A program made the translations under genes and the position numbers. DNA of 64,000 nucleotides. It comes from Limisphaera sp026417315 (GTDB taxonomy: Bacteria > Verrucomicrobiota > Verrucomicrobiia > Limisphaerales > Limisphaeraceae). The notes beneath the pieces are model-generated. The model did no database searches. It saw nothing but the letters and a program-made list of their open reading frames with translations, and had not been told where the DNA came from. Where the stretch lies: contig NZ_JBMVQY010000007.1 of the NCBI RefSeq assembly GCF_049537125.1, positions 1 to 64,000 of the forward strand, written 5' to 3'. Below, in pieces: positions 36,410 to 44,497 of this stretch (positions are counted from its first letter, which is position 1; every line of letters begins with the position of its first letter).

Positions 36410-38119
36410 TCAGGTGGTTTGCGCGAATGTGCGCAAGAGGTACTGGAGTTGCTGGTTGATGCGTGCCTGGGCCGTTTCCATGGCGGTAAAGCTTTCGATC
36501 ATCCGCTGGCGGGTGGCCTGCACGATTCGCTCCATGTCGGCGATTTGCTGGTCGATGGCGGTGGACTGGCGGTTCAGGCCGGTCTGTTTTTGGATAAGAG
36601 TGCCGTCGTCGCCGATCAGACGATCCAGGTATGCATTGAGCCGGGTCGCCACCCCGACGCTCTCGTCCGCAAAAAGGGCGCGGACGGCCCCAAGGTTGTT
36701 CTGCAGAAGCTGGTCCAGAGCCGATTCGTCCGAGAGTTTCAACTGATTGTCGTTGCCGCTCGAGCTGATGCCCAGGTCGGCCAGGTGGTCCGCGATCGAC
36801 GACAGGCCGGAAACCGGGGAAAAGGCCAGGTTGCGCAGACGCGAGGCGATCTCGTTGGCATCGCTTTCGCCGGCCAGGACACCGGCGGTCACGACCCCTT
36901 TCGCGTCTGTGGTGCTGCTGGTGTAATTGTCGAGCAGCGACTGCACCCGGTTGTATGCCTCCAGGAACTGTTTGATGGCGGACTTGATGGCCTCGGTGTC
37001 GGTTGTGACGGTGACCGTGGTCGTACCGGTTTGGAGGGCGTTCAGGGTGAGCCCGGAGAGGCCGGAACTGGCTTCGGTGATGGTGTTGGACGTGCTGACC
37101 AGCGGGTCACCTCCATTGACGCGATACAACAGGTTTTGTCCGCGCTGCAGGTTGCCCGAGCTGAGACCGGCGGCGGCCAGAAAACTGCCGGTGACGTCTT
37201 CGAGGGCGATGCCGAGGTCGCCCGTGGTTTTGTTGGTCAATACGATCCGGTCATTGAGGGCATCGTAGGATGCATACACGCCGGCGGCCGAGTTGTTGAT
37301 GCGTTCGAGGACCGTGGCCAGGGTGTCTGCAGTGGCGCTGTAGGTGATGGAGACGCCATTGATTTTGAATTCGCCGGTGCCGCTTCCCCCGTCGGTGACC
37401 GGGGTGGCAAAGTTGGCGCTGGCAAGGGTCGCATTGAGGCGCAGGGCGCCCAGGGCTCCGGCGCTGATGACGGTGCCGGTCCCGTTGTTGTAAAGGCGCG
37501 CGACCTGGAGGAAGTTGCTGGTGTCATTGGCGCTCCCGAGCACGATTTCCGAGGCGCTTGAAAGCTGGATGCGATCGGTCGTCGGGTCGTAACTGGCGGT
37601 CACCGCACCGCCGGTGGCCGCGGAGATTTTGTCGAAGACAGCCTGCAGGGTATCGCTCGTTTCGATGGCGATCTGGTGGCCGTTGATGGTGATGGTGCCC
37701 GCGGTTACCGCCGTGGCAAAAGGGGCGTTGGCCAGCACGAGTCCGGAAACATCGGCGGTGGCGCTGAGGGGCGCGCCTGCGTTGGCGGTGCCTTGAAGAC
37801 GAGAGGCGGTGGCCAGTTGGAGAATTTCGACCGAATAGCTTCCGGGAGCGGCGCCGGCACCGGCCCGGGCGGTCAGGACGGTGGAGTCGGCAACCTGCGC
37901 GGTTCGGGACGCGTAGAGGCCGGCGTCGAGCAGGGTTTTGAGGCGGTTTTGCAGCACCTCCAGTTCGGTTTGGAGGCTGCGGTAGGCGTTGGCGCGTTCG
38001 AGGATGCGGTTCTGTTCGGACCGGAGGGCCTTCTGGGGTGCGCGCTCCACCTCCATCAACTGATCGATGAAGGTGCGCCAGTCGAAGCCGCTGGCCAGTC
38101 CTGACAATCCCAGTTCCAT
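36410..38119 (-). CDS. fliD: Flagellar hook-associated protein 2 (filament cap) FliD
   Basis: A 569-residue FliD that caps the growing filament and folds incoming flagellin. The N-terminus is diagnostic (LGLSGLASGFDWRTFIDQLMEVE), followed by a heptad-rich helix up to ~residue 70. The centre (~100-400) holds the variable beta domains with FLGN-type repeats (ITINGHQIAI, FKINGVSITYSATADTLATV). The C-terminal helix contains ALDQLLQNNLGAVRALFADE and ends with a coiled coil (LNRQSTAIDQQIADMERIV). Length is normal. It lies 158 bp after a flagellin gene with two strong hairpins in between and has no sigma-28 box of its own that I can find. Confidence 0.96.
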   Translation of the reverse strand: MELGLSGLASGFDWRTFIDQLMEVERAPQKALRSEQNRILERANAYRSLQTELEVLQNRLKTLLDAGLYASRTAQVADSTVLTARAGAGAAPGSYSVEILQLATASRLQGTANAGAPLSATADVSGLVLANAPFATAVTAGTITINGHQIAIETSDTLQAVFDKISAATGGAVTASYDPTTDRIQLSSASEIVLGSANDTSNFLQVARLYNNGTGTVISAGALGALRLNATLASANFATPVTDGGSGTGEFKINGVSITYSATADTLATVLERINNSAAGVYASYDALNDRIVLTNKTTGDLGIALEDVTGSFLAAAGLSSGNLQRGQNLLYRVNGGDPLVSTSNTITEASSGLSGLTLNALQTGTTTVTVTTDTEAIKSAIKQFLEAYNRVQSLLDNYTSSTTDAKGVVTAGVLAGESDANEIASRLRNLAFSPVSGLSSIADHLADLGISSSGNDNQLKLSDESALDQLLQNNLGAVRALFADESVGVATRLNAYLDRLIGDDGTLIQKQTGLNRQSTAIDQQIADMERIVQATRQRMIESFTAMETAQARINQQLQYLLRTFAQTT

Positions 38120-38186
38120 ATACCTGCAGGCGGTTGCCTTGTCGTCGTCTGTTGCTCCGCCCTACTGCTGCCGTCCGGCAAGCGCG

Positions 38187-38214
38187 CCGCGCGGGGCTTG
38201 CGAGCCCCGCGCGG
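38187..38214 (-). terminator. Strong hairpin after flagellin gene 1
   Basis: Perfect inverted repeat with 12-bp arms (CCGCGCGGGGCT / AGCCCCGCGCGG) and a 4-nt loop, between flagellin 1 and fliD. No T-tract follows, so termination may be partial or the hairpin may protect the 3' end of the flagellin mRNA. Confidence 0.6.
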
Positions 38215-38221
38215 CCCGCAG

Positions 38222-38252
38222 GGTGAGCGAGCCCGGGCCGGGCTCGCTCACC
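38222..38252 (-). terminator. Second hairpin after flagellin gene 1
   Basis: Perfect 13-bp arms (GGTGAGCGAGCCC / GGGCTCGCTCACC) with a 5-nt loop, placed 25 bp downstream of the flagellin stop. Together with the hairpin at 38187-38214 it makes a double stem-loop before fliD. Confidence 0.65.
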
Positions 38253-38277
38253 GGGTCCACTCCGGCTCCCGCTGGAA

Positions 38278-39081
38278 TCAGGCCAGCAGACGAAGCGCGG
38301 TCTGCGGATTGGCGTTTGCCTGGGCCAACATCGCCGTGCCTGCCTGGACGAGGATGTTGTACCGGGCAAAGCGTGTGCTTTCTTCGGCCACGTCAACGTC
38401 CTTGATGCGACTGTTGGCCGCCGTGAGGTTGTCGCGCAGCACGCCGAGCTGCTCGCTGTACTTGGTCAGCCGCGCAATGTTCGAACCGATCGTGGCGCGG
38501 TCGGTCGCGAGTTGTTCGATCGCCGCCTTCACTCGCGTCAATGCGGTGACGGCGGCGGTGGTGGTCGCGACGCTGGCGCCGGTCGCGTTGGTGTAGACCG
38601 CGGCACCGAGATTCACACCCGCCATGTTGAAGGTGTTGCCATCACTGTCCGTGGTGACCGCCAGGGCCGTTCCACTAAACAGGCTGACACCGTTGAAGTC
38701 CTTGGTGGCCAGATCGTTGATGTAGGAGCCCAAGGCCGCGAACTCTTTCTGGTAGAGCGCGCGGTCGGTGTCCGTCTTGGTGACGTCCTGCGCGAGGATG
38801 GCCAGCTCGCTCATGCGGTCGAGGGCCTTCGAGACCTTCTGCAGGAACCCGTCCTGCGTCTGGCTGAACGAGATGGCGTTGGCCACGTTGGTGGCGGCAG
38901 CGTTGATGCGGTTGATCTGCGCGTCGAAACGCATGGACACGGCCAATCCGGCCACGTCGTCTTCCGGCGACACGATCTTGGAGCCGGAGGAGAGACGGGC
39001 GAGGGACTTGCTGAGCAATGCGCTCGACTCGGCGAGCAACCGGGCACTGCTTTGCGCGGATACGTTTGTGTTGATGACCAT
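38278..39081 (-). CDS. fliC: Flagellin (copy 1)
   Basis: A 267-residue short flagellin, made essentially of the D0/D1 core with little D2/D3. The N-terminus INTNVSAQSSARLL and SLARLSSGSKIVSPEDDVAG are standard; the C-terminus ends DVAEESTRFARYNILVQAGTAMLAQAN and NPQTALRLLA, the FliS-binding export region. Gly/Thr/Ala-rich strands (~130-180) replace the outer domains. It is clearly paralogous to the next gene upstream. An AAGGAG Shine-Dalgarno lies close before the start but within a possible hairpin, and a sigma-28 promoter lies ~150 bp upstream. Confidence 0.96.
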   Translation of the reverse strand: MVINTNVSAQSSARLLAESSALLSKSLARLSSGSKIVSPEDDVAGLAVSMRFDAQINRINAAATNVANAISFSQTQDGFLQKVSKALDRMSELAILAQDVTKTDTDRALYQKEFAALGSYINDLATKDFNGVSLFSGTALAVTTDSDGNTFNMAGVNLGAAVYTNATGASVATTTAAVTALTRVKAAIEQLATDRATIGSNIARLTKYSEQLGVLRDNLTAANSRIKDVDVAEESTRFARYNILVQAGTAMLAQANANPQTALRLLA

Positions 39082-39225
39082 ACTGCTGACTCCTTCCCTG
39101 AGTCACCCCTTTGCGGGGATTTGGTTGCGCGGCATCCCTGCCGCGGGGCGAGCCTTTTCGGGGCGCCCGCCCGTTCGTTCCCTGCTGGCTGTCAGGGGCC
39201 GCCAGCCGCCCGTTGGTTCTCACAG
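39082..39225 (-). promoter_or_regulatory. Structured 5' leader of flagellin 1 mRNA
   Basis: Region between the predicted sigma-28 start and the ATG. Three stems: 39184-39206 (GCTGGC/GCCAGC, 11-nt loop), 39128-39145 (CGCGGCA/TGCCGCG, GGGA loop) and 39088-39104 (GACTC/GAGTC), the last overlapping the AAGGAG ribosome site. The same three stems occur in flagellin 2's leader at similar spacing. Confidence 0.6.
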
Positions 39226-39230
39226 CCCGG

Positions 39231-39257
39231 ATATCGGCAGTTCGGCCGAACACTTGA
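39231..39257 (-). promoter_or_regulatory. Sigma-28 promoter of flagellin 1
   Basis: On the minus strand: TCAAGTGT, 11 bases, GCCGATAT. Matches TAAAGTTT at 6 of 8 and GCCGATAA at 7 of 8, with canonical 11-base spacing. Confidence 0.85.
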
Positions 39258-39284
39258 GCTGTGAAATCGTCGCCGGGGCAGGAA

Positions 39285-39311
39285 GGGCGGACCGGCCGGG
39301 CCGGTCCGCCC
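39285..39311 (-). terminator. Terminator-like hairpin downstream of flagellin 2
   Basis: Perfect 12-bp arms (GGGCGGACCGGC / GCCGGTCCGCCC) with a 3-nt loop, between the flagellin 2 stop and the flagellin 1 promoter, insulating the two transcripts. A weak TTCC follows in the transcribed sense. Confidence 0.65.
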
Positions 39312-39519
39312 CTGTCGGTTTACTCCTTCCCCCGGGACGGCATCGCGGTCTGAGCGGTCTGCACCGCGGCGTGGGGCGTTCGGGCCCCGGGCACGTGGTC
39401 GCCGAACGTGCTCCGGGTCGAGGACCGCCTCCGGGCTGCGGGGCCGACCGTGCGATGCGTCAAATTCGGGTTCATAATCCTGGATGGGTGCTTGCGTTGC
39501 GTGGTGATCTGCGGCGGGA

Positions 39520-39542
39520 CCGACCGGTGCCGACCCGGTCGG
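39520..39542 (-). terminator. First hairpin after flagellin 2
   Basis: Arms CCGACCGG / CCGGTCGG with a 7-nt loop, starting 18 bp after the flagellin 2 stop. Weaker than the stem at 39285-39311. Confidence 0.5.
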
Positions 39543-39559
39543 CCCGCGGCGCAGCCCGT

Positions 39560-40366
39560 TTACGACAGCAACCGCAGTACCATCTGCGGCACGGCATTCG
39601 CCTGCGCCAGCATGGCGGTGCCGGCCTGGACCAGGATGTTGTAGCGCGCGAACTGCGTGCTTTCCTCGGCCACATCCACGTCCTTGATGCGGCTGTTGGC
39701 CGAGGTGAGGTTGTCTTTGAGCACGCCCAGCTGGTCGCTGGTGTACATCAACCGGGCCACGTTGGCGCCGACGGTGGCACGATCCGTGGACAGCTGCACA
39801 ATGGCGGCCTTGACGTTGGTCAGGGCTGCCGCTGCCGTGGTGGTGGTACTGACGTCACTGCTGTTCAGCACGGTGGTGTAGGCTGCGGCGCCCAGGTTGA
39901 CGCCACTCATGTTGAACGTGTTGCCATCGCTGTCGATGGTCACGCTCAGGGTTGCTCCGTCAAAGAGGCTGACCCCGTTGTAGTCCTTGGTGGCGACGTC
40001 CTTGATATAGTCCACCAGGGTTTGGAATTCCAGGTCGTAGAGGGCGCGGTCTGCGTCCGTCTTGGTGACGTCCTGGGCGAGGATGGCCAGCTCGCTCATG
40101 CGATCCAGGGCCTTGGCCACCTTCTTGAGGAAGCCGTCCTGCGTCTGGCTGAACGAGATGGCGTTGGCGATGTTTCCCTTGGCGGCGTTGATGCGGCTGA
40201 TTTGCGCATCGAACCGCAGCGCGACCGCCTGGCCGGCGACGTCATCCTCCGGCGAGACGATCTTGGAGCCGGAAGACAAGCGCATGAGGGATTTGTTGAG
40301 GAGTGCGGAGGATTCCATGAGCAGCCGGGCGCTGCTCTGGGCCGACATGTTCGTGTTGATGACCAT
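39560..40366 (-). CDS. fliC: Flagellin (copy 2)
   Basis: A 268-residue short flagellin closely similar to copy 1 throughout; differences cluster in the middle (~120-190) where outer-domain loops vary. It starts INTNMSAQSSARLLMESSALL and has SLMRLSSGSKIVSPEDDVAG, ending ARYNILVQAGTAMLAQAN and VPQMVLRLLS. It lacks D2/D3 domains, so the filament should be thin and smooth. It has its own sigma-28 promoter and a leader matching that of copy 1, but a poorer Shine-Dalgarno (GACTGAG), which suggests lower or differently timed expression. Confidence 0.96.
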   Translation of the reverse strand: MVINTNMSAQSSARLLMESSALLNKSLMRLSSGSKIVSPEDDVAGQAVALRFDAQISRINAAKGNIANAISFSQTQDGFLKKVAKALDRMSELAILAQDVTKTDADRALYDLEFQTLVDYIKDVATKDYNGVSLFDGATLSVTIDSDGNTFNMSGVNLGAAAYTTVLNSSDVSTTTTAAAALTNVKAAIVQLSTDRATVGANVARLMYTSDQLGVLKDNLTSANSRIKDVDVAEESTQFARYNILVQAGTAMLAQANAVPQMVLRLLS

Positions 40367-40504
40367 AACTCAGTCCGTGAGTCGCCCCGGGGGCGGGGCC
40401 TTGTATTTGTCGCGGCGTCCGTGCCGCGGGCGCATCGGTCTTGGGGCGACGCGCCCTCTGCCCCACCGGCTGTTGCAGGCCGCCGGTCGCCTGATTTCCG
40501 ACGC
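40367..40504 (-). promoter_or_regulatory. Structured 5' leader of flagellin 2 mRNA
   Basis: Stems at 40465-40487 (ACCGGC/GCCGGT, 11-nt loop), 40411-40428 (CGCGGC/GCCGCG) and 40367-40383 (GACTC/GAGTT, next to the start). Aligns along its length with the flagellin 1 leader; the first stem differs from copy 1 at two base pairs, both compensated. Confidence 0.6.
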
Positions 40505-40509
40505 CCCAT

Positions 40510-40536
40510 ACATCGGCAGGACCTTTGCGGGCTTAA
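40510..40536 (-). promoter_or_regulatory. Sigma-28 promoter of flagellin 2
   Basis: On the minus strand: TTAAGCCC, 11 bases, GCCGATGT. The -10 matches GCCGATAA at 6 of 8 positions; the -35 keeps T-AAG of TAAAGTTT. Spacing is 11. Confidence 0.75.
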
Positions 40537-40911
40537 ATGGTTTTTGGACCCACTGATGCCGTGTTGCGTCAACCAAGGTCCTCCATGGCGCGACCGGGCA
40601 CGCGGGGCCGGCGATCCCGCACGTCCGCGGCGAGGGGCATGGTCCCCGCGGGGGCAAAATGCCCCAGAGTGCCACGCGTCTCGCAGACCCGGCGGGTTGG
40701 AAGGCAACCGAGGGGCCCTGCAGCACCCCGTTCGAACGGGTCAAACGCGCGCAGCCGCGGCAGAGGCCGCCAGATCGGTTGCGCTGCGCCGGATGCGGCG
40801 ATCAGGGATTGAAAGCCGGTCCGGCCCCGAGGCAGGTGTTTGCTCAACTCCGAAGTCCTGAAGAGAAGCCGCGGCATTGACGCAAGGCGCTGTTCATTTC
40901 CAAAGTGGGGT
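40537..40911. other. Divergent spacer
   Basis: About 375 bases between the flagellin 2 promoter (minus) and the Nudix gene (plus). The Nudix frame stays open to an ATG at 40840, but that extension shows no conservation pattern. Nothing else is recognised. Confidence 0.5.
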
Positions 40912-41397
40912 GTGGCGCACATTCACGAGCGAATCGATTTCACCGTGGCGGTCTTTGTAGTGCGGGATCGCCGAGTGTTGCTGGTGCTGCATCGACAGTT
41001 GAATCGTTGGCTGCCCCTGGGCGGGCATATCGAACTGGACGAAGACCCGGAGCAGGCGGCGTTGCGAGAAGCGCGCGAAGAAAGCGGGTTGGAGGTGGAG
41101 CTCTGGGGGGAACGGCCACCGACGACCGGAAATGGGACACGCGCCCTGATCGCGCCCCGGTTCATGGACATTCATCGAATCACGGACACCCACGAACACA
41201 TCGGGTTGATCTACTGGGCGCGGCCGCGCGGCGGCGAGGTGCGACTGGCTCCGGCAGAACATGAGCAAATCCGGTGGTGCACGGCGGAAGAGTTGGACGC
41301 CCTGGAGCCCCCGGTTTCGGAGGCCGTCAAATGGTATGCCCGCAAGGCCATCGAGGAGCTGTCCGGGCTCCCGGCTGATCACGGGTCGGGCGCCTGA
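40912..41397 (+). CDS. Nudix hydrolase
   Basis: A 161-residue Nudix protein (GTG start at 40912, so that the first residues AHIHERIDFTVAVFVV enter directly into the fold; an ATG 72 bases upstream in frame is the alternative). The Nudix box GHIELDEDPEQAALREAREESGL (~38-60) matches G-x5-E-x7-REUxEExGU, carrying the metal-binding glutamates; it is quoted here only by its key residues G38, E44, R52, E53, E56 and E57. The family hydrolyses nucleoside diphosphates linked to other groups. ITDTHEHIGLIYWARP near residue 105 is typical of a MutT/ADP-ribose-type subgroup, but the substrate is unknown. The following MFS gene begins 38 bp downstream. Confidence 0.88.
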   Translation: MAHIHERIDFTVAVFVVRDRRVLLVLHRQLNRWLPLGGHIELDEDPEQAALREAREESGLEVELWGERPPTTGNGTRALIAPRFMDIHRITDTHEHIGLIYWARPRGGEVRLAPAEHEQIRWCTAEELDALEPPVSEAVKWYARKAIEELSGLPADHGSGA

Positions 41398-41434
41398 CCC
41401 GCCGCCGAAGGCCATCCCCGCCCTCGTGCCGAAC

Positions 41435-42667
41435 ATGTCCCTGGTGTCGCCCAAGACCCTCTATTTCGGCGTCGCAGGACTGAACTCGGTCGCGACCACG
41501 CTCTTCTTCTACTACTTCTACTTTTTCGCCCAGCAGCAGTTCGGTTTCGGCAACCGCCAGAATCTCTGGCTCGCTGCGCTCCAGGGTGCGACGTATGCGG
41601 TCGGGTCATGGATTGGGGGCCGTTGCGCCCAGCGGTGGGGTTATTCACGGGCCCTCCGGCGGGGGCTGATGGCCATGGCCCTGGCCCTGGCCGCGGGGAC
41701 GGCGATGTCGGGCGTCGCGGCTCACGTAGCAGTGATGATCGCGGTCACTTTGGGTACGTGTTTCACCTGGCCCTCGTTGGAGGCGTTGGTCAGTCACGGT
41801 GAAGACCGCGCCGGCACGCAATGGCATGTGGGACTCTACAACCTGGTATGGGCAGGCACGGGTGCGCTGGCCTACTTTCTGGGTGGTGCTCTTCTGGATG
41901 CGTGGGGCATGGTCGCCCTGCATTGGGTTCCTCTGGGGATTGTGCTGGTGGAATGGCTGTTGGCGAAGCAAGCGCAGCAATTGGCTGTCCAAACAGCTCA
42001 TCCCGCTCGAACGGTCCCACAGGACCCGGCGATGACACCGGGGGATCGGGCGGATCAACGCCGCTTTTTGAGAATGGCCTGGATGGCCAATCCGTTTGCC
42101 TACATGGCCATTCAGACGCTGGTGGCGGTCATGCCGGGCATCGCCGCCCGGCTGGGGCTTTCCACGACATGGGCGGGCATCTGCGGTTCGCTCTGGTGTT
42201 TTGCCCGGTTGGCGGCGTTTGCCTGGCTATGGCGATGGGAGGGCTGGCATTACCGGTTCGGTTGGCTGGCGGGTTCCTTCACGGCGTTACTGGTTTCTTT
42301 TGCCGTTCTGCTGACGGTGCCTCACCTGGTCGCGATGCTGGTGGCTCAGATTGTTTTCGGTTTGGCGCTGGGGCTCATCTACTCCAGCTCGCTCTTTTAT
42401 TCGATGGACGCCGGAGAGACCAAGGGCGAGCACGGGGGCATTCACGAAGCGGCCATCGGCCTGGGCAACATGAGCGGTCCGCTGGTGGGCGCGGTGGCGC
42501 TGCAATGGTGGCCCGCTCGTCCGGACAGCGGCGCCGTGGCAGTGTGCGCGTTGCTTGCGGTGGGGTGGCTGGCCCTGCTGCGCGCCGGCTGGCGGCGGAA
42601 CTGCCCCCTTCCCGGGACAGAGCCGCCTCGCTCAACCTCCGATCAACCCTCCGGACCAACTGCGTGA
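41435..42667 (+). CDS. MFS transporter
   Basis: A 410-residue membrane protein with about twelve helices, beginning LYFGVAGLNSVATTLFFYYF. Loop 2-3 carries GGRCAQRWGYSRALRRG, the expected MFS basic motif between helices 2 and 3, and a central cytoplasmic loop (~195-225) divides two six-helix halves. LGLIYSSSLFYSMDAGETKGEHGGIHEAAIGLGNMSGPLVGA near the end (about residues 308-350) is characteristic of a small MFS group seen in Planctomycetes/Verrucomicrobia. The start at 41435 is the Met right before the first helix. The substrate is unknown. It lies 38 bp after the Nudix gene and may be co-transcribed. Confidence 0.85.
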   Translation: MSLVSPKTLYFGVAGLNSVATTLFFYYFYFFAQQQFGFGNRQNLWLAALQGATYAVGSWIGGRCAQRWGYSRALRRGLMAMALALAAGTAMSGVAAHVAVMIAVTLGTCFTWPSLEALVSHGEDRAGTQWHVGLYNLVWAGTGALAYFLGGALLDAWGMVALHWVPLGIVLVEWLLAKQAQQLAVQTAHPARTVPQDPAMTPGDRADQRRFLRMAWMANPFAYMAIQTLVAVMPGIAARLGLSTTWAGICGSLWCFARLAAFAWLWRWEGWHYRFGWLAGSFTALLVSFAVLLTVPHLVAMLVAQIVFGLALGLIYSSSLFYSMDAGETKGEHGGIHEAAIGLGNMSGPLVGAVALQWWPARPDSGAVAVCALLAVGWLALLRAGWRRNCPLPGTEPPRSTSDQPSGPTA

Positions 42668-42774
42668 GGTTTGCAGGTTAGCAACGACCTGGGCGCTTCG
42701 GGTCGGCATCACCGCCTCCGGGCGGCGGCGCCACGCTTCCCCGTGCCTCGAAGGAGGTGCCTCGATGCTGTCGG

Positions 42775-43098
42775 CTAGGCCCCCTCCTCTTCGGCTCCAT
42801 TGCCCTCGCACGGTGGTGTTTCGAGGCTTTCCGCGGCGCGCGCCAGTTCCTGAATCACGCGGGCCAGATCGCGCAGGCCGGGCGCCGGGATGATGATGGC
42901 GTCGCGGCGTCCGCCGACATCCTCGGTGATGCGCAGGAAGCGGCCACGAGGATTCTCTTTCAACGACAGAATGAACGTCTTCCGTTCCACTTGAAGCCGT
43001 TCGGTGCGCAAGGTCACATCGGAAGAGGCCACCGGCCGGTTCAAGCCATCGTACGGCGGGCGCGGTCGGAACGAAGCGTGCCTGTCATTCGAGATCAT
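42775..43098 (-). CDS. Pur-alpha-like nucleic-acid-binding protein (DUF3276 type)
   Basis: About 107 residues. The core (~25-85) follows the PUR-domain pattern: VTLRTERLQVERKTFILSLKE, then RGRFLRITEDVG, then IIIPAPGLRDLARVIQELA, giving four strands and one helix. Bacterial PUR proteins bind single-stranded DNA or RNA, often in homodimers. The ATG at 43098 has GGGAAG 5 bases upstream and is preferred over a GTG two codons earlier. The C-terminus is an acidic tail (EEEGA). It stands alone between a plus-strand MFS gene and the DUF4149 gene. Confidence 0.75.
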   Translation of the reverse strand: MISNDRHASFRPRPPYDGLNRPVASSDVTLRTERLQVERKTFILSLKENPRGRFLRITEDVGGRRDAIIIPAPGLRDLARVIQELARAAESLETPPCEGNGAEEEGA

Positions 43099-43168
43099 AC
43101 CCACTTCCCAAAGAAACCCTACAGTTCACCATTAGACGGAGCCAACTTGAACCGGGGGAGCGGGACTG

Positions 43169-43705
43169 TCAACTCCGCAGTTTGAACGAGGGAAGGAACC
43201 GTGGGGCGTCGGCGGGACGGGCGACGCGGTTGAGGTAGAGCAACAACCCCGCGATCACCAGCAGGTTGGCGGCCTGGGCCGTGCCGTGCCACCAGCGAAG
43301 GCGATGAGCGGCCACTTCGCGCACGGCGGCGGGCAAATTTACGGCGTGCTTGATGCGGTGCAGCCGATGAATCTCCGGCTGCCACCAGAAGGCGCCCATC
43401 AGCACTAGGGCGGTCAGAACGGCGACGCAGTACGTTTCCACGCGCCGCAGCGGGCGGCGCAACCACGCCCATTCGGCCAGCAAATGAGCCACCGCCAGGC
43501 TTGCGCACACGATCTGGAGCCGAAACAGCCGAGACACAAGCAGGCCGGCGATCGCACCGCTGAAATAGGGAAAATTGCGATCCCCCAACAGGGACCGCAT
43601 TTCCTCGGAAAACACCGCCGGCCCCACCGCCACAGTAAAAAACACGCCGGCCCCCAACCACACGGCGGCATTGACGAGCCCCAGGAAGCGAAGCAGACCG
43701 CTCAC
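43169..43705 (-). CDS. DUF4149 membrane protein
   Basis: A 178-residue, four-helix integral membrane protein with GTG start (43705). It opens LGLVNAAVWLGAGVFFTVAVGPAVFS, the DUF4149/TMEM205-like signature with a small-residue first helix, and ends with RWWHGTAQAANLLVIAGLLLYLNR, the conserved His-Gly of helix 4. The soluble loop (~108-140) includes HRLHRIKHAVNLP. The function of the family is unknown. No operon partner is obvious. Confidence 0.8.
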   Translation of the reverse strand: MSGLLRFLGLVNAAVWLGAGVFFTVAVGPAVFSEEMRSLLGDRNFPYFSGAIAGLLVSRLFRLQIVCASLAVAHLLAEWAWLRRPLRRVETYCVAVLTALVLMGAFWWQPEIHRLHRIKHAVNLPAAVREVAAHRLRWWHGTAQAANLLVIAGLLLYLNRVARPADAPRFLPSFKLRS

Positions 43706-44497
43706 GTGGCCACCCTAGAAAGGGAAGCGGGTCTTGCCAAGCATGGAGTGGTTTCTGAAGGCCGGCCGCAGCCCATACGCATTCGACGACGCGGACGGGC
43801 AGGTCGCGAGGTCAAGTGGGACAACTCATGTTCCTTTCAAAGACCCGATCAAGAGCCCCCGTGGCCACATCGTGCAGGGGCCGAGCAGGGAAGTGCCCGA
43901 GCTCCGCTTCCTTGCCCGACCTGCGGACCGTGGAGAGCGCGAAAGTGGCTGCTTGCGGTTCGCCAGCTGTGGATGATTGCCAAGGGGGCGGCGCCGGTTC
44001 CGCCCGTTACGGCATTCTGGGTGCGCCCCTCGAGAAGCCGCGCTCGGCCCAAACCCATGCTTCCCTTCTCCTTTCCGCAGGTGGATCGACGTCTCGGCAA
44101 GCGAAAGTCTGGGAGCCGAGGCATGGAGAGCGCGTCCGGCACTGCAGCCCGGCGGCCCAACAGCAATGCGGACGTTCAGTCACCCGCGGATGACCGGCGG
44201 CCTTTGTTCGGACGTCTTGAGCGGCACTCTCACCGAGCTCTGGCCGGATTGCCCCCCGAGTTCTTCCGGCCACCGAAAACGATTACAGGGCCCGGGCGGC
44301 TGGGACCGACCGGCTCCTCGAAGGTCTCCCCCGGCCGATCGGTCGCCGCAGGAGGAGGCGTGGAAGATCGGTCCCGGAGAGTCCAGGGCTTCGATCCCGG
44401 ATTATCCCAACGATTCCCGGGGCGCGAGCCGGTATTGCCGTGCTTCTTGGCGCGGTGACACGCAGGAGAGTTGCCAACGCACCAGCGGGGTTGCTTA
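43706..44497. other. Gene-free spacer
   Basis: About 790 bases between divergently oriented genes. Arg/Pro-rich frames occur on both strands without start signals or family patterns; none is supported. Promoters for both neighbours should be here. Confidence 0.5.

Noticed and set aside
35600..40861. Long plus-strand frames opposite fliD and the flagellins
   Set aside because: The minus-strand products are unmistakable; the plus frames mirror them.
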